Shown here: one piece after another, positions 1 through 10,246 of the stretch
How the letters are laid out: every line of letters begins with the position of its first letter
How positions within the stretch are numbered: the stretch's first letter is position 1
NCBI RefSeq assembly: GCF_018263905.1
Contig: NZ_JAAFZU010000023.1
Span: 18,585-82,584 of the forward strand
Origin: Loktanella sp. SALINAS62
GTDB taxonomy: Bacteria; Pseudomonadota; Alphaproteobacteria; Rhodobacterales; Rhodobacteraceae
Direction: 5' to 3'
Length of the DNA stretch: 64,000 nt
The notes under the pieces: model-generated
What the model saw: the letters and a program-made list of their open reading frames with translations, nothing else
Told to the model about the DNA's origin: nothing
Database searches by the model: none
Position numbers and translations under genes: made by a program

Positions 1-488
1 TAAGCGGTGAAAACCTGCTGGGCGGCGAAACGGGGCGGGGCTTCAAACAACTGATGCAGACCTTTGAATCGGCCCGCATCCAGACCGCTGCGCGCGCCAT
101 CGGCGTCGCCCAGTCCGCATTGGACGAAGGCCTGAAATATGCGCAGGACCGCAAACAGTTCGGCAAAGCGCTGATCGATTTTCCGCGTGTATCAGGCAAG
201 CTCGCGATGATGGCGGTCGAAATCATGGTGGCGCGGCAGTTGACCTATTTCAGCGCCCGCGAAAAAGACGCCGATCGTCGCTGCGATCTGGAGGCCGGGA
301 TGGCGAAACTGCTGGGTGCACGTGTCGCTTGGGCCTGTGCGGATAACGCGTTGCAAATTCACGGTGGGAATGGCTTTGCACTGGAATACAAGATCAGCCG
401 TATCCTGTGCGACGCACGCATCCTGAACATCTTTGAAGGGGCCGCCGAAATTCAGGCGCAGGTCATCGCGCGACGACTGCTGGATTGA
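1..488 (+). CDS. acyl-CoA dehydrogenase, C-terminal part (5' end outside window)
   Basis: The reading frame is open from base 3 to the stop at 486-488, so only the C-terminal ~161 residues are present. They match the C-terminal helical domain of the acyl-CoA dehydrogenase family, FAD enzymes that oxidise acyl-CoA to enoyl-CoA. Visible landmarks are the segment [12 protein letters not shown], the FAD-contacting IHGGNGF, and IFEGAAEIQ, whose Glu lies where many family members carry the catalytic base. The family is clear but the substrate (straight-chain, branched or other) cannot be told from this fragment. The gene converges with the DUF421 gene directly downstream. Confidence 0.93.
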   Translation, partial: SGENLLGGETGRGFKQLMQTFESARIQTAARAIGVAQSALDEGLKYAQDRKQFGKALIDFPRVSGKLAMMAVEIMVARQLTYFSAREKDADRRCDLEAGMAKLLGARVAWACADNALQIHGGNGFALEYKISRILCDARILNIFEGAAEIQAQVIARRLLD

Positions 489-983
489 TCAGGCTTTCGA
501 CTGAACGCCCTGCAAAAGCGTCTGATCCAGCTTGTCGCCATGCAGGACGCTGACATCGCCCGTTTGTTCAAAGATTACGGCCCGCACCTTTGACAGGTCC
601 AGCGCGTTCGCTTCGCGCAGTTTTCCGATGACATCCGCCTTGGTCATATTGGCCTTGCGGATGTTGTCCATCAGGAATTGACCGTCGCGCATGATCAGCA
701 GGGGCGCGTTGTCGATCAGGTCAGCCACCTGTGTCGTGCCTGTACGTAATCGTGCGATGCCGATCTGCACGACGAACAGCCCCACCAGCGCCGCCACCCC
801 ATGCAGCAACGGGGTCGATGGTGACATGACGGTGGACGCCAGTATCGATCCCGTGGCCAGTGTGATGACAAAATCAAACGACGACATCTTGGAAAAGGAT
901 CGCAAGCCCGCAAGCCGTGTCAGAACAATCACGAACGGCACCATGATGACGCAGCGCAGCAGGATATTGATGAAATCGGCCAT
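489..983 (-). CDS. DUF421 (YetF-type) membrane protein
   Basis: A protein of 164 residues with three hydrophobic helices in the first ~85 residues (starting ADFINILLRCVIMVPFVIVL), followed by a soluble domain containing NAPLLIMRDGQ and NMTKADVIGKLREAN, typical of the DUF421/YetF family. The biochemical role of the family is not established. I place the start at the ATG at 981-983, where the first membrane helix begins. The longer frame upstream adds 46 residues that do not look like this family and run into recO. It lies last in the leftward housekeeping run, about 65 bases after recO. Confidence 0.85.
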   Translation of the reverse strand: MADFINILLRCVIMVPFVIVLTRLAGLRSFSKMSSFDFVITLATGSILASTVMSPSTPLLHGVAALVGLFVVQIGIARLRTGTTQVADLIDNAPLLIMRDGQFLMDNIRKANMTKADVIGKLREANALDLSKVRAVIFEQTGDVSVLHGDKLDQTLLQGVQSKA

Positions 984-1047
984 GACGTGTCCCCGTCGGT
1001 TTCGATCCCAACATCGGGGCGACCCCAACAGTTCCGCCACCCCCTTG

Positions 1048-1785
1048 TCAGTTGATCCGTGCGTCGCGTCGCAGGACATCCAGCAGCCGGTCCCGGGCCG
1101 GTGGCAGGGAGGCATTGCCAAGCGATTGTAACAGCCGATGCGCGATGAAATAGCCGGTTGTCGACAGCGCGATCAGGATCTGGTCATCCGTGGCGTCCCC
1201 CTGCCCCGCCAGCACCGGCGGCAAGGGCAGCAACCGGTCGATCCATTCGCCCGCCGCCTGACGGCTGACGGCCCTGCCCGTGCGCGGGGACACGAACGCC
1301 AGATCTTCGTTCGTGCCGCGCACCGCGCAAGCGCTCAGATCAAGGCCGAACCCCATTTCCGTCAGTAGCGCCTGTTCCCAGCGTAGATAGGCCAGCGGCC
1401 AGACTTCGGACTGGCCCAAAAGGTCCAGCAACTGCGCGGTGCGATCATACAGTGGTCGGTGCGGTTCGCGTTCGGGCAACACCCGAGCCAACAGCGCACA
1501 GACAGCATTCAGCCCGGCCAGCGACAGACGGTCCGACATGGCGGCGATGGTGCGGCTGCGAACCGGTTCGACGGTAAAAGCCCCCAGATGTTCACCAAGC
1601 CGGGCCTTCCATGCCACGGACAGTTGCGCGCCGGGTTGCAGGATCGGGGCGATCTTGCGACTGACCCCACCCCGCACGACGCCCGCGTGCCGCCCCATGT
1701 CGGGGGTAAACACCTCGATGATGGCCGATGTTTCCCCGAACGGGCGGACGGCCAAAAGGATGCCTTCGTCACGCCAATCGATCAT
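1048..1785 (-). CDS. recO: DNA repair protein RecO
   Basis: RecO (245 residues) acts in the RecFOR pathway: it binds single-stranded DNA, removes SSB and helps load RecA at gaps. The N-terminal OB-fold is recognisable from [20 protein letters not shown] and RHAGVVRGG, followed by a helical domain with [13 protein letters not shown] and [18 protein letters not shown]. The length is normal for alphaproteobacterial RecO. The zinc-finger cysteines of some RecO proteins are not all present, which is common in this group. It follows DUF1491 by about 10 bases and belongs to the lepB-rnc-era-DUF1491-recO run. Confidence 0.96.
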   Translation of the reverse strand: MIDWRDEGILLAVRPFGETSAIIEVFTPDMGRHAGVVRGGVSRKIAPILQPGAQLSVAWKARLGEHLGAFTVEPVRSRTIAAMSDRLSLAGLNAVCALLARVLPEREPHRPLYDRTAQLLDLLGQSEVWPLAYLRWEQALLTEMGFGLDLSACAVRGTNEDLAFVSPRTGRAVSRQAAGEWIDRLLPLPPVLAGQGDATDDQILIALSTTGYFIAHRLLQSLGNASLPPARDRLLDVLRRDARIN

Positions 1786-1795
1786 CGGCCTGCCC

Positions 1796-2122
1796 CTATT
1801 CCAATCCGGGTGCGTCCAGCATGTGTCGCCCCTGCCGGTCCTCGACTTCTATGACCCACAGGTCGGCATCGAAACCGCGCTGGCGCGCAATGGACGCGTC
1901 GATATCCAGTTCGGGACCCGATGCGAGCGTGACCCAGATCCTGTCGCCTGTCGCCAGATCGAAACTGCGCTGGAACGCCTGTGCCTGTCCATCCAACGTG
2001 TTAAGCTTTACCAGAACAGCGCCCGCCGTCGCGTCCCCCCGTGCCACCACGAAAGCCGGAATATCAGCCACGCGCAGTCGCGCCAGATACGCCGCGACCC
2101 AAAAGTCGGCGGTCAGGCGCAT
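1796..2122 (-). CDS. DUF1491 family protein
   Basis: A 108-residue protein beginning [16 protein letters not shown] and containing [14 protein letters not shown] and [16 protein letters not shown]. This is the DUF1491 family, small alphaproteobacterial proteins of unknown function. It sits three bases after era and ten before recO, the usual place for the family in Rhodobacteraceae, so co-transcription with era is likely. No catalytic motif or membrane segment is visible, and I assign no function. Confidence 0.85.
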   Translation of the reverse strand: MRLTADFWVAAYLARLRVADIPAFVVARGDATAGAVLVKLNTLDGQAQAFQRSFDLATGDRIWVTLASGPELDIDASIARQRGFDADLWVIEVEDRQGRHMLDAPGLE

Positions 2123-2125
2123 CGG

Positions 2126-3040
2126 TCAGGCATCGCCGTCTTTGAAATCAAGGCCCATTTCGGAATAGCGTTCCTTGTCTTCCAGCCAGTTGGCCCGGAC
2201 CTTGACCTGCAAGAACAGGTGGACCTTGCGCCCCAGCAGTTCTTCGATCTCGACGCGGGCCGCCTGACCCACCGCCTTGATCGTTTCGCCCTTGTTGCCC
2301 AGCACGATCCCCTTGTGGCCGTCGCGGATAACATAGACCAACTGGTCGATCTTGGCGGAACCGTCTTTGCGTTCTTCCCAGTTTTCGGTTTCGACCGTCA
2401 ACTGATAGGGCAATTCCTGATGCAGGCGCAGCGTCAGCTTTTCGCGGGTGATTTCGGCTGCGATGTTGCGCAGCGGCGCGTCGGCAATCTGATCGTCGGG
2501 ATACAGCCAAGGCCCAGCCGGAACCTGCGTTGCCAACCAGTCACGCAGCGCGTCGCAGCCATGCCCGCGTTCGGCAGAAATCATGAAGGTTTCGGCAAAA
2601 TCATAGGCCGCGTTCATTTTGGCGGTCAGTTCCAGCAAGGTTTCCGATTTTACCCGGTCGATCTTGTTGATGGCCAATGCCACGCGCGCCTTGCCGACCC
2701 GTTCCGCCAGCACATCCAGAATCGCCTGCACACCGGGGGTCAAACCACGGTTCGCTTCGATCAACAGGACGACGACATCCGCATCGCCCGCGCCCGACCA
2801 CGCGGCAGCAACCATCGCGCGGTCCAACCTGCGACGTGGCGCAAACAGGCCGGGCGTGTCAACGAACACCAGCTGCGATTGACCAGCCTGCATGACACCG
2901 CGAATACGTGCGCGTGTCGTCTGCACCTTATGCGTGACGATGCTGACTTTCGCCCCCACCATGCGGTTCAGAAGGGTGGATTTTCCGGCATTCGGTTCAC
3001 CGATCAGGGCGACGAATCCGGCGCGCGTGTCTTCGGTCAT
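2126..3040 (-). CDS. era: GTPase Era
   Basis: Era (304 residues) is an essential GTPase that binds the 3' end of 16S rRNA and helps 30S maturation. The G domain shows the P-loop GEPNAGKST, the switch region [13 protein letters not shown] and NKID. The C-terminal KH domain contains [18 protein letters not shown]. Its ATG overlaps the TGA of rnc (bases 3037-3040 read ATGA on the minus strand), so the two are translationally coupled. Pairing of rnc and era is conserved widely in bacteria. Confidence 0.98.
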   Translation of the reverse strand: MTEDTRAGFVALIGEPNAGKSTLLNRMVGAKVSIVTHKVQTTRARIRGVMQAGQSQLVFVDTPGLFAPRRRLDRAMVAAAWSGAGDADVVVLLIEANRGLTPGVQAILDVLAERVGKARVALAINKIDRVKSETLLELTAKMNAAYDFAETFMISAERGHGCDALRDWLATQVPAGPWLYPDDQIADAPLRNIAAEITREKLTLRLHQELPYQLTVETENWEERKDGSAKIDQLVYVIRDGHKGIVLGNKGETIKAVGQAARVEIEELLGRKVHLFLQVKVRANWLEDKERYSEMGLDFKDGDA

Positions 3041-3717
3041 GGGGATACCTTTTCCAGCAATGCGGCGGCTGCCGCTTGTTCTGCTTGTCGTTTTGCACGG
3101 GCCGTGGCGCGGGCGGTTTCGCCGTTAGCCAGCCGCGCCTCTATCGTGAAATCGGGCTGATGATCGGGGCCGGAACGGGCAACTTCTGTATAGACGGGGG
3201 GCGGTTCGCCGCGGGCCTGCGCCCATTCTTGCAATGCAGATTTAGCGTCGCGTGCATCCTTGGCCACCGTGGTGACGCGCGCACCCCACAGGGCCAGAAC
3301 GGTGTCGCGTGCGGTTTCGAACCCGGCGTCCAGATAGACGGCGGCAATCACGGCCTCCATCGCGTCCGCCAGCAACGCATCCTTGCGGCGGCCACCGGAT
3401 TTCATTTCGGACCGACCCAGTTTCATCACTTCGCCCAGATCAATCTGGCGTGCAACTTCGGCGCATGTTTCACGGCGCACCAGCGCGTTGTAGCGCGGCG
3501 CGAGCGTGCCTTCGGCAGCACCCGGATCAGCCGTAAGAAGTGCTTCGGCGATGGTCAGGCCCAGCACACGGTCGCCCAGAAATTCAAGCCGCTGGTTGTC
3601 GTCACGGTGCGGACTGGCCATCGATGGATGCGTCACCGCCCGCAAAAGATGCCGCACATCGGCAAAGCTGTGCCCCAATCGTCGCTGGAACGCTTCAAGT
3701 TGGGCTGAAACCTTCAC
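3037..3717 (-). CDS. rnc: ribonuclease III
   Basis: RNase III (226 residues) cleaves double-stranded RNA, including rRNA precursors. The catalytic signature [14 protein letters not shown] is present, with a second metal-binding region in [15 protein letters not shown] and a C-terminal dsRNA-binding domain ending [17 protein letters not shown] place the start at the GTG at 3715-3717 because it overlaps the TGA of lepB (GTGA, 3714-3717). The ATG 13 codons upstream would extend into lepB. Translation is therefore probably coupled to lepB upstream and era downstream. Confidence 0.96.
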   Translation of the reverse strand: MKVSAQLEAFQRRLGHSFADVRHLLRAVTHPSMASPHRDDNQRLEFLGDRVLGLTIAEALLTADPGAAEGTLAPRYNALVRRETCAEVARQIDLGEVMKLGRSEMKSGGRRKDALLADAMEAVIAAVYLDAGFETARDTVLALWGARVTTVAKDARDAKSALQEWAQARGEPPPVYTEVARSGPDHQPDFTIEARLANGETARATARAKRQAEQAAAAALLEKVSP

Positions 3718-4550
3718 TCGATCGCCTTGAAGAAGCGGTCGCTGCGCCATGTCCAAAACGCCAGCATCGACCGCCCCGCCGAAGAAAAGATCACCCGGTC
3801 TGCACGGCCGACGATATCCTTGCGCGGGACGAAACCGACGCCGCCAGCGGTCTGGGCCACACGGCTGTCGGTGGAATTATCGCGGTTGTCACCGACAAAA
3901 AAGAAATGGTCAGCCGGCACGGTAAAGACACCCGTGTTGTCCAATGACCTGTTGCCGATGTTCAGGATATCGTGGCTGACGCCATTCGGCAGCGTTTCAA
4001 CGAAACGTTGCTTGATACATTCTGCACCATCACCGACCGCGCCGTTGAAACACTGTGGCCGCTGACCGCCTGACCCCTGCGGTTCCATCCGTTCGGAAAA
4101 GATACCGTCTTCTGTCTGCGGGGCCGGTTCGTCATTGATAATCAGTTGGCCATCACGCATCTGGATGCGGTCACCGGGCATACCCACGACACGTTTGATG
4201 AAATCGCGTCCAGTGACCGGGTGCCGGAACACCACGACATCGCCGCGTTCAGGATCGGACCCGAACAGCCGTTCGTCCGCGTCTTCGAACATGCCGCAGA
4301 AATCATCGGCACCGATGTCGATACCAAGCGCCGGTATCAGGATAGAGGGACATGACGCGTAAGAGTAGCCGTATGCCATCTTGTTCACGAACAGAAAGTC
4401 ACCGATTAGCAGCGTGTCTTTCATCGAACCGGACGGAATCCAGAACGGTTGAAAGAACAGGGTGCGGAAAACGCCAGCGATCAACAGCGCGTAGACAATC
4501 GTCTTGACGGTTTCGACCACGCCCGCGACGACGCCAGTTTTTTCGGCCAT
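3714..4550 (-). CDS. lepB: signal peptidase I
   Basis: LepB (278 residues) cleaves signal peptides of exported proteins at the outer face of the inner membrane. One N-terminal membrane segment ([20 protein letters not shown]) is followed by the catalytic Ser in [13 protein letters not shown] and the general-base Lys in [24 protein letters not shown] is the usual box D. It heads the lepB-rnc-era group, 55 bases after acpS, and its TGA overlaps the GTG start of rnc. The middle of the protein (about residues 85-185) carries acidic and Gln/Gly-rich stretches common in Rhodobacteraceae LepB. Confidence 0.97.
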   Translation of the reverse strand: MAEKTGVVAGVVETVKTIVYALLIAGVFRTLFFQPFWIPSGSMKDTLLIGDFLFVNKMAYGYSYASCPSILIPALGIDIGADDFCGMFEDADERLFGSDPERGDVVVFRHPVTGRDFIKRVVGMPGDRIQMRDGQLIINDEPAPQTEDGIFSERMEPQGSGGQRPQCFNGAVGDGAECIKQRFVETLPNGVSHDILNIGNRSLDNTGVFTVPADHFFFVGDNRDNSTDSRVAQTAGGVGFVPRKDIVGRADRVIFSSAGRSMLAFWTWRSDRFFKAIE

Positions 4551-4605
4551 GTAATCTATCCCGTCCTTATTATGAACGGCTAAATGATCCTCCGGTCCCG
4601 ATCTG

Positions 4606-5022
4606 TCAAGCCAATGGGTCTGCGGGGATCGGACGCGCTTCGATAAGAACGAAAGCCTGTGCCCAGGGGTGATCGTCGGTCAGGGTGACGTGAATGATCG
4701 CCTCGTGTCCAGACGGGGTCATCTGGTCCAATCGGTCCTTGGCCCAGCCGGTAACCTGCATGACTGGCTGACCGGTATGCAGATTGCTGACAGCCATGTC
4801 TTTCCATGCAATTCCCATGCGCAAACCAGTGCCCAGCGCTTTTGAACACGCCTCTTTGGCGGCCCAGCGCTTTGCATATGTGCCGGGGGTGTCGCGACGG
4901 CGCTCTGCCTTTGCCTGTTCGATGTCCGTAAACACCCGGTTGCGAAACCTGTCGCCAAACCGGTCCAATGTGCCTGCGATCCGGTCGATTTTCGCAAGAT
5001 CTGTGCCAATTCCCAGGATCAA
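4606..5022 (-). CDS. acpS: holo-[acyl-carrier-protein] synthase
   Basis: AcpS (138 residues) transfers 4'-phosphopantetheine from CoA to acyl carrier protein. It begins [14 protein letters not shown], with the metal-binding Asp in GTD and the Glu in [16 protein letters not shown]. The start is set at TTG (5020-5022): GGAGG lies seven bases upstream and the TTG overlaps the TGA of the deaminase gene (TTGA). A longer frame exists but its extra 26 residues lie inside the deaminase gene. The pdxJ-deaminase-acpS-lepB order suggests one transcript. Confidence 0.95.
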   Translation of the reverse strand: MILGIGTDLAKIDRIAGTLDRFGDRFRNRVFTDIEQAKAERRRDTPGTYAKRWAAKEACSKALGTGLRMGIAWKDMAVSNLHTGQPVMQVTGWAKDRLDQMTPSGHEAIIHVTLTDDHPWAQAFVLIEARPIPADPLA

Positions 5023-5486
5023 GATTGATCCTCCGGCGCATAAATGACGTGAAGCCGCTCTTCCTCGACTCCACCCAGATACGTAAACGCACCGTCGCAA
5101 GCAGCATGGAAATCCGCGATCCCCAGCTTGGGAAAGCGGAAAAAAGATGCGTCACTATTGGCTTGTTGGGCACCAAAGATAACCCGGTCAATTTCCGCCC
5201 AACGCATCGCGGACAAACACATTTCGCAAGGCTGGCAAGACGCAAGCAGGGTGCAACCCTTCAGGCTGCGGTCACCCAGCACGTCGGCGGCGCGGGCCAT
5301 TGCGACCACCTCGGCATGGCGGGAAACATCGTTGGTGTCACCGACTTCGTTCCGGGCCGTCGCGATGACTTGGCCGTCCCGCACAACCGCAGCGGTGAAT
5401 ACGATATCGTGACCTTTGGCATGCAGCGCCAGCGCGTGATCGGCGACGTCGCGCATCGCGGCGCGTTCTGTGTCGGTCGGTGTCAT
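5019..5486 (-). CDS. nucleoside/nucleobase deaminase (CMP/dCMP-type zinc deaminase)
   Basis: A 155-residue zinc deaminase of the cytidine/deoxycytidylate/guanine deaminase superfamily. The zinc site is visible as HAEVVAM (His ligand and catalytic Glu) and [12 protein letters not shown] (two Cys ligands). The [13 protein letters not shown] segment and overall size resemble guanine deaminase or tRNA adenosine deaminase relatives, but the substrate cannot be fixed from sequence. Its ATG overlaps the TGA of pdxJ (ATGA, 5483-5486) and its TGA overlaps the TTG of acpS, so it is embedded in that operon. Confidence 0.88.
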   Translation of the reverse strand: MTPTDTERAAMRDVADHALALHAKGHDIVFTAAVVRDGQVIATARNEVGDTNDVSRHAEVVAMARAADVLGDRSLKGCTLLASCQPCEMCLSAMRWAEIDRVIFGAQQANSDASFFRFPKLGIADFHAACDGAFTYLGGVEEERLHVIYAPEDQS

Positions 5487-6226
5487 GGCCGGGCCGCGTC
5501 CATCGCGGCGCGCATTTTGCGAATGGCCCCGTCGAGCCCAAGAAAGATCGATTCACCGATCAGGAAGTGACCGATATTCAATTCACGCACATGCGGCAGG
5601 GCGGCAATGGGCCCGACACTGTCATACGTCAGACCGTGGCCCACATGAATTTCCAGCCCCAGCGAATGGCCATAGGCCGCCATATCGACAAGACGTCCCT
5701 GTTCGACATCGCGATCAGCCCAGCGCCCTTCGGCCCAGGCATCAGCATAGGCCCCAGCGTGCAATTCGATCACGGGTGCGCCGATACGGTGGGCTGCTTC
5801 GACCTGATCACGGTCGGGGGTGACAAACAGCGAAATGCGGCACCCCGCGTCGCGCAAAGGGGCGATGTAATCGGCCAGTTCGTGTGCCTGACGGGCCACG
5901 TCCAATCCGCCTTCGGTGGTGCGTTCTTCGCGTTTCTCAGGAACAAGGCAAACCGCATGGGGCGTCGTGCGCAGGGCCAGATCACGCATTTCAGCGGTCG
6001 CCGCCATTTCAAAGTTCAGCGGGATCGACAGCTTCTCCTTTAGCGCGGCCATGTCTGCATCGCGGATATGGCGGCGGTCTTCGCGCAGGTGTGCGGTGAT
6101 ACCGTCAGCCCCGGCCTCTTGGGCCAGCAAGGCCGCGCGCAGCGGATCGGGATTGTCACCGCCCCGCGCGTTCCGCACGGTCGCCACGTGATCGATGTTC
6201 ACGCCCAGTCGCAGCTTGTCTGTCAT
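5483..6226 (-). CDS. pdxJ: pyridoxine 5'-phosphate synthase
   Basis: PdxJ (247 residues) condenses 1-deoxy-D-xylulose 5-phosphate with 3-amino-2-oxopropyl phosphate to make pyridoxine 5'-phosphate in vitamin B6 synthesis. The start is [19 protein letters not shown], followed by [26 protein letters not shown] and [12 protein letters not shown], all PdxJ hallmarks. The reading frame stays open 216 codons further upstream, but that extension lies antisense-frame over the DUF2062 gene. The ATG at 6224-6226, with AAGGA seven bases before it, is the real start. Confidence 0.97.
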   Translation of the reverse strand: MTDKLRLGVNIDHVATVRNARGGDNPDPLRAALLAQEAGADGITAHLREDRRHIRDADMAALKEKLSIPLNFEMAATAEMRDLALRTTPHAVCLVPEKREERTTEGGLDVARQAHELADYIAPLRDAGCRISLFVTPDRDQVEAAHRIGAPVIELHAGAYADAWAEGRWADRDVEQGRLVDMAAYGHSLGLEIHVGHGLTYDSVGPIAALPHVRELNIGHFLIGESIFLGLDGAIRKMRAAMDAARP

Positions 6227-6255
6227 TGGCCATTCCTTGCTATAGAGACGGCAAC

Positions 6256-6903
6256 TTAATCCGCTTTTGGTCCTTCGCCATCCCCCCGCGGCACTGGAGA
6301 AAGCTTTTCGAGCTTGGCGCGCAACACTTTGCGGCGACGGTTCTGCTGCACCCGCAGCACGGGCACGGCCAGAAAATATGCCACGGTTGCGCAGACCACA
6401 CCGGGAAGCAGCCCACCAATCAGATAGGGGAAAAAGATGTCGTGATAAAAGATCGACAATCCGTGCCAATCGGCGCGGCCCGGCGTGAACAACGCCCAGA
6501 TGTTCTGTGCAAGTTCGCGGCCGGCGCTGGCAAACTTGCCGCCCACCGACCCGATATCTTCGTGGGGACCCCGGCCAAGAACCCAGTGGCCCACACCCAG
6601 CGATGCCGCAGCGATCGGAAGATAGGTCAGCGGATTGCCAAAGAACGTCGCCATCAGTGCCGCAAGGATATTTCCGCGCATCAGTTTCGCGATCATGGCG
6701 GCGACCACGAAATGCAGCCCGTAGAATGGGGTGAATGTGGTGAACACACCCGCCCAGATGCCGCGTCCGATTTTTTCGGGGGTGTCGGGCAGACGCTGCA
6801 AACGGCGCTGGACATACCAGAACGCACGACGCCACCCGCCTTCGGGATACACGGCCGAAGCCATCACCCGCCACGCTGGTCGCCTGTCCCTGCGTTTGAA
6901 CAC
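6256..6903 (-). CDS. DUF2062 family membrane protein
   Basis: A 215-residue protein of the DUF2062 family. After a basic N-terminus ([25 protein letters not shown]) it has [36 protein letters not shown] and a C-terminal helix around [20 protein letters not shown], so about three to four membrane segments. The family function is unknown. I choose the GTG at 6901-6903, preceded by AAGGGGA, because it lies just after the relA stop; the longer frame would overlap relA by about 115 bases. It lies between relA and pdxJ in the same direction. Confidence 0.85.
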   Translation of the reverse strand: MFKRRDRRPAWRVMASAVYPEGGWRRAFWYVQRRLQRLPDTPEKIGRGIWAGVFTTFTPFYGLHFVVAAMIAKLMRGNILAALMATFFGNPLTYLPIAAASLGVGHWVLGRGPHEDIGSVGGKFASAGRELAQNIWALFTPGRADWHGLSIFYHDIFFPYLIGGLLPGVVCATVAYFLAVPVLRVQQNRRRKVLRAKLEKLSPVPRGDGEGPKAD

Positions 6904-6928
6904 CGCTGCGTTCCCCTTGATGACCTGT

Positions 6929-9052
6929 TCAGGTGCCAGATTGACCCGGATCGCGTTGGCGCGACAGGTCCGACACGTTGCTGTCTGCTTCGATTGCCGT
7001 GATGACGCGGTGCAGATGGTCCGCGTCCCGCAGGTCGACGTCAATCAACAACCGAAAGTAATCGGGCTTGCGGTCGATGAATTTCAGGTCTGAAATATTG
7101 GCATCCTGCTCACCGATCAATGTGCAGATCCGCCCAAGCACCCCCGCATCGTTGGTGATCGAGATATCCAGCGTCACCGCATGAACCGGCTTGTGCTGCC
7201 CGTCTTCCCACCGCAGATCGATCCAGCGATCCAACTGATCCTCGAAATCGGCCAGCGCCTGACAATCGATGGCATGCACCTTTACGCCCTGCCCCCGGTA
7301 GGTAATGCCAACGATCCGTTCGCCCGGAACTGGCTGGCAGCAGGCAGCGCGCTGAAACTTCTGATCGTCACGCAGCCCGACAACAGCATGATTTGCGTCC
7401 ACCTCGCCACCGGGCCGCTGATCAAGGTCGGGATAAATCGCGCGGACAATTTCGCGCGCCGACACTTCCGCACTGCCAAGACGGGCCAGCATATCGTTCG
7501 CCGCCCCCATCGCCATCGTTTTGGCAGCGGTGCGAATCGCTTTTTCCGTCATGTTCTTGCCCGCGTTTTCAAAGGCGACACGCAGTAATTCGCGGCCCAG
7601 CCTGATATAGCGGTCGCGATCTTCTTCGCGCAGGAACTTGCGAATGGCGGTCTTGGCGCGCCCGGTGACGGCAATGTCGATCCATGTCGATTGCGGTGTC
7701 TGACCAGCGGCGGTGATAATTTCGACCGATTGGCCGTTTTTCAGTCGCGTCCACAGCGGCACCCGCAGCCCGTCGACCTTGGCGCCCTGACAGGTTGTGC
7801 CGATCCGCGTGTGAATTGCATAGGCAAAATCAATCGGCGTTGCGCCCCGCGGCAGCTTGATGACCTCTCCTTTTGGAGTGAAGCAAAACACCTGATCGGT
7901 GTACATTTCCAGCTTGACCGCTTCGAGAAAGGCATCGTGGTCTTCGTCGTCTTCCAGCCGTTCGGTCAGGGCGCTGATCCATTTTACCGGATCGACGGCA
8001 AAGCGGTTTTCGACCCGTTCGCCGTTTTTATAAGACCAATGCGCAGCAACGCCGGTTTCCGCGACTTCGTGCATTTCGCGGGTGCGGATCTGCACTTCGA
8101 CACGGCGCCCGTCGCGGCCCGATACGGTCGTGTGAATCGACCGATAGCCGTTCGTTTTGGGCTGACTGATGTAGTCCTTGAACCGGCCCGGCACGGCACG
8201 CCACCGCTGATGGATCGCGCCAAGGATGCGATAGCAATCGCCTTCGGTCGCAGTCACGATGCGAAAACCATAGATATCAGACAACCGGCTGAAACCTTGG
8301 TCCTTTTCCTGCATCTTGCGCCAGACAGAATAGGGTTTTTTGGCCCGTCCCATGACTTCGGCGTCGATATCGGCACGTTCCAGTTCGACCCGGATATCCG
8401 AAGAGATCCGGTTCAGCACGTCGCCCGATTCCCGCTGCAGCACGATAAATCGGCGGATAATGGAATTGCGCGCTTCGGAATTCAGGACGCGAAAGGCCAG
8501 ATCCTCCAGCTCTTCGCGCATCCATTGCATCCCCATACGTCCGGCAAGCGGCGCATAGATGTCCATCGTTTCGCGCGCTTTCTGGGCCTGCTTTTCCGGT
8601 CGCATGGATCTGATCGTCCGCATGTTGTGCAGACGGTCAGCCAGCTTCACCAAGGTGACGCGCAGGTCGCGGCTGGTCGCCATGAACAGCTTGCGGAAGT
8701 TTTCGGCTTCTTTTGTTTCGCGACTGTTCAGTTGCAGGTTCGTCAGCTTTGTGACGCCGTCCACAAGTTCCGCGATTTCGGTGCCAAACCGATCCTTTAC
8801 GATTGCGAAACTGGCAGGGGTGTCTTCGATGGTGTCATGCAGCAGTGCGGTAATGACGGTCGCGTCATCCATCTGCATCTTGGCCAGGGATTCGGCCACG
8901 GCGACGGGATGGGTAAAATATTTCTCGCCGGAATGGCGGTACTGCCCCTCGTGCATCTGATCGCCGAACGCAAAGGCGTCGGCGATCAGTGCGGCATTGG
9001 TACGTGGATTATAGCTGCGGACCAGAGCGATCAGATCGTCGGCTGTCGTCAT
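6929..9052 (-). CDS. bifunctional (p)ppGpp synthetase/hydrolase (RelA/SpoT, Rsh)
   Basis: A 707-residue Rsh protein that makes and degrades the alarmone (p)ppGpp. Domain order: HD hydrolase (about residues 25-170, with TALLHDTIEDT intact, so hydrolase-competent), synthetase (about 230-345, with YGFRIVTATEGDCY and PKTNGYRSIHTTV), TGS (about 385-450, FCFTPKGEVIKLPRGATPIDFAYAIHT) and a C-terminal ACT domain (DAGVLGRICTLIGEQDANISDLK). Alphaproteobacteria usually carry this single bifunctional enzyme. It lies 40 bases after rpoZ, the classic rpoZ-relA/spoT pairing. Confidence 0.97.
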   Translation of the reverse strand: MTTADDLIALVRSYNPRTNAALIADAFAFGDQMHEGQYRHSGEKYFTHPVAVAESLAKMQMDDATVITALLHDTIEDTPASFAIVKDRFGTEIAELVDGVTKLTNLQLNSRETKEAENFRKLFMATSRDLRVTLVKLADRLHNMRTIRSMRPEKQAQKARETMDIYAPLAGRMGMQWMREELEDLAFRVLNSEARNSIIRRFIVLQRESGDVLNRISSDIRVELERADIDAEVMGRAKKPYSVWRKMQEKDQGFSRLSDIYGFRIVTATEGDCYRILGAIHQRWRAVPGRFKDYISQPKTNGYRSIHTTVSGRDGRRVEVQIRTREMHEVAETGVAAHWSYKNGERVENRFAVDPVKWISALTERLEDDEDHDAFLEAVKLEMYTDQVFCFTPKGEVIKLPRGATPIDFAYAIHTRIGTTCQGAKVDGLRVPLWTRLKNGQSVEIITAAGQTPQSTWIDIAVTGRAKTAIRKFLREEDRDRYIRLGRELLRVAFENAGKNMTEKAIRTAAKTMAMGAANDMLARLGSAEVSAREIVRAIYPDLDQRPGGEVDANHAVVGLRDDQKFQRAACCQPVPGERIVGITYRGQGVKVHAIDCQALADFEDQLDRWIDLRWEDGQHKPVHAVTLDISITNDAGVLGRICTLIGEQDANISDLKFIDRKPDYFRLLIDVDLRDADHLHRVITAIEADSNVSDLSRQRDPGQSGT

Positions 9053-9092
9053 CTTGATCCGGCGCTTTCGTGGATTGGGCCGGTGATGGCCG

Positions 9093-9446
9093 TCAGCGTT
9101 GACCTTGCGCTTCCATCAGGGCGCGCAACAACTTTTCTTCGGACATATCGTCTTCGACGGGTTTGTCCGATTCGGCGCCCATCAGAAGAGCCATCTGGTC
9201 TTCTTCGGGTTCGTCGACTTCGATTTGGGTCTGGTTGGCTTCGATCATGCGCTCGCGCAAATCATCGGCCTGCTGGGTTTCGTCTGCGATTTCACGCAGC
9301 GACACGACGGGGTTCTTGTCGTTGTCGCGGTTTACCGTGACAGGCGAACCCGCTGCAATTTCGCGCGCACGATGTGCGGCCAGCATGACGAGTTCAAACC
9401 GGTTGGGGACCTTGTCGACACAATCTTCGACGGTAACGCGGGCCAT
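9093..9446 (-). CDS. rpoZ: DNA-directed RNA polymerase omega subunit
   Basis: Omega (117 residues) assists RNA polymerase assembly. The conserved core is at the N-terminus: [31 protein letters not shown] and [13 protein letters not shown]. The rest is an acidic tail typical of alphaproteobacteria. The ATG at 9444-9446 fits the family start; the frame continues upstream for 49 codons of non-homologous sequence. It precedes relA/spoT in the same direction. Confidence 0.97.
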   Translation of the reverse strand: MARVTVEDCVDKVPNRFELVMLAAHRAREIAAGSPVTVNRDNDKNPVVSLREIADETQQADDLRERMIEANQTQIEVDEPEEDQMALLMGAESDKPVEDDMSEEKLLRALMEAQGQR

Positions 9447-9534
9447 CGGCACACTCCTGTTGTTGTCCGGGCTGGATAGCAAGCCCCGCTTCTGGCACGC
9501 GACCGCAAAAAACACAAGCAGGTTTCCCAACCTG

Positions 9535-10125
9535 TCAAGAGGTTTCGACGTCGATCCGCTTGATACCGTCCAACTGGTCAGGTCGAAGCGCATCCCGCAT
9601 CTGCCGGACGGTCAATCCAGACACCGGATGCACCCAATCCGGCGCCACATCTGACAGGGGAATCAGAACGAAACCGCGATCCTGCACCCGTGGATGCGGC
9701 AGGATCGTTTCTGTCGGCCATGTCGTTTGCTGATCAGCAAGCGGCATGTCCCGCCAAAAATTAAAAGTTGTGACGTCAGGTAATATCACATTTCCGAGTG
9801 AAACCAGATCAAGATCTATTGGCCGTGGCCCCCATCGCTTTGTGCGAATGCGCCCTGCGTGGCGTTCAAGATCGTGTAGCACCTGCAGGATATCATCCGG
9901 GTCCATCAGGCTATGTAGTGCGATTGCCGCGTTAACGAATTCGTTTCCGATTCCAACGGGGTAGGCTGGCGTCGCGTATAAATGCGACATTGAAAAATCC
10001 CCATCATGCGCCAGTGCCGCTGCCGCTTTTTCCGCAAAAGTTGCAACAATTTCCGCACGATCAGCTCTAGGTTGCACAGCGTTCCCGCCGATCGCTATGA
10101 GCGTTAACTTGCCTGTCTCTGACAT
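9535..10125 (-). CDS. folK: 2-amino-4-hydroxy-6-hydroxymethyldihydropteridine diphosphokinase
   Basis: FolK (196 residues) pyrophosphorylates hydroxymethyldihydropterin in folate synthesis. Motifs: LIAIGGNAV at the N-terminus, [10 protein letters not shown], the [18 protein letters not shown] signature and [23 protein letters not shown] near the C-terminus. An in-frame ATG 11 codons upstream (10156-10158) is possible, but those codons are unusual for this genome and neither start has a strong ribosome-binding site. It is divergent from the NYN gene and 88 bases upstream of rpoZ. Confidence 0.93.
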   Translation of the reverse strand: MSETGKLTLIAIGGNAVQPRADRAEIVATFAEKAAAALAHDGDFSMSHLYATPAYPVGIGNEFVNAAIALHSLMDPDDILQVLHDLERHAGRIRTKRWGPRPIDLDLVSLGNVILPDVTTFNFWRDMPLADQQTTWPTETILPHPRVQDRGFVLIPLSDVAPDWVHPVSGLTVRQMRDALRPDQLDGIKRIDVETS

Positions 10126-10246
10126 AGCCAAACTTGCACCGTCTATTCCAACCCTCATATAGGGCCAATCCGTAAGATACCTATCCGACTTGGATGATTA
10201 TGTATCTGTGATTGACGACATCCGACTTCGCAAAGGTCACCAACAT

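Noticed and set aside
1439..3160. Long plus-strand open frame of 573 codons opposite recO, DUF1491 and era
   Set aside because: It is antisense to three well-recognised genes, has no family features and arises from GC-rich codon structure. Similar antisense frames (for example 39030-40097 and 7691-9340) were rejected for the same reason.
6227..6874. Upstream extension of the pdxJ frame to 463 codons
   Set aside because: The extension overlaps the DUF2062 gene in another frame and does not resemble PdxJ; the internal ATG with a good ribosome-binding site fits the family.
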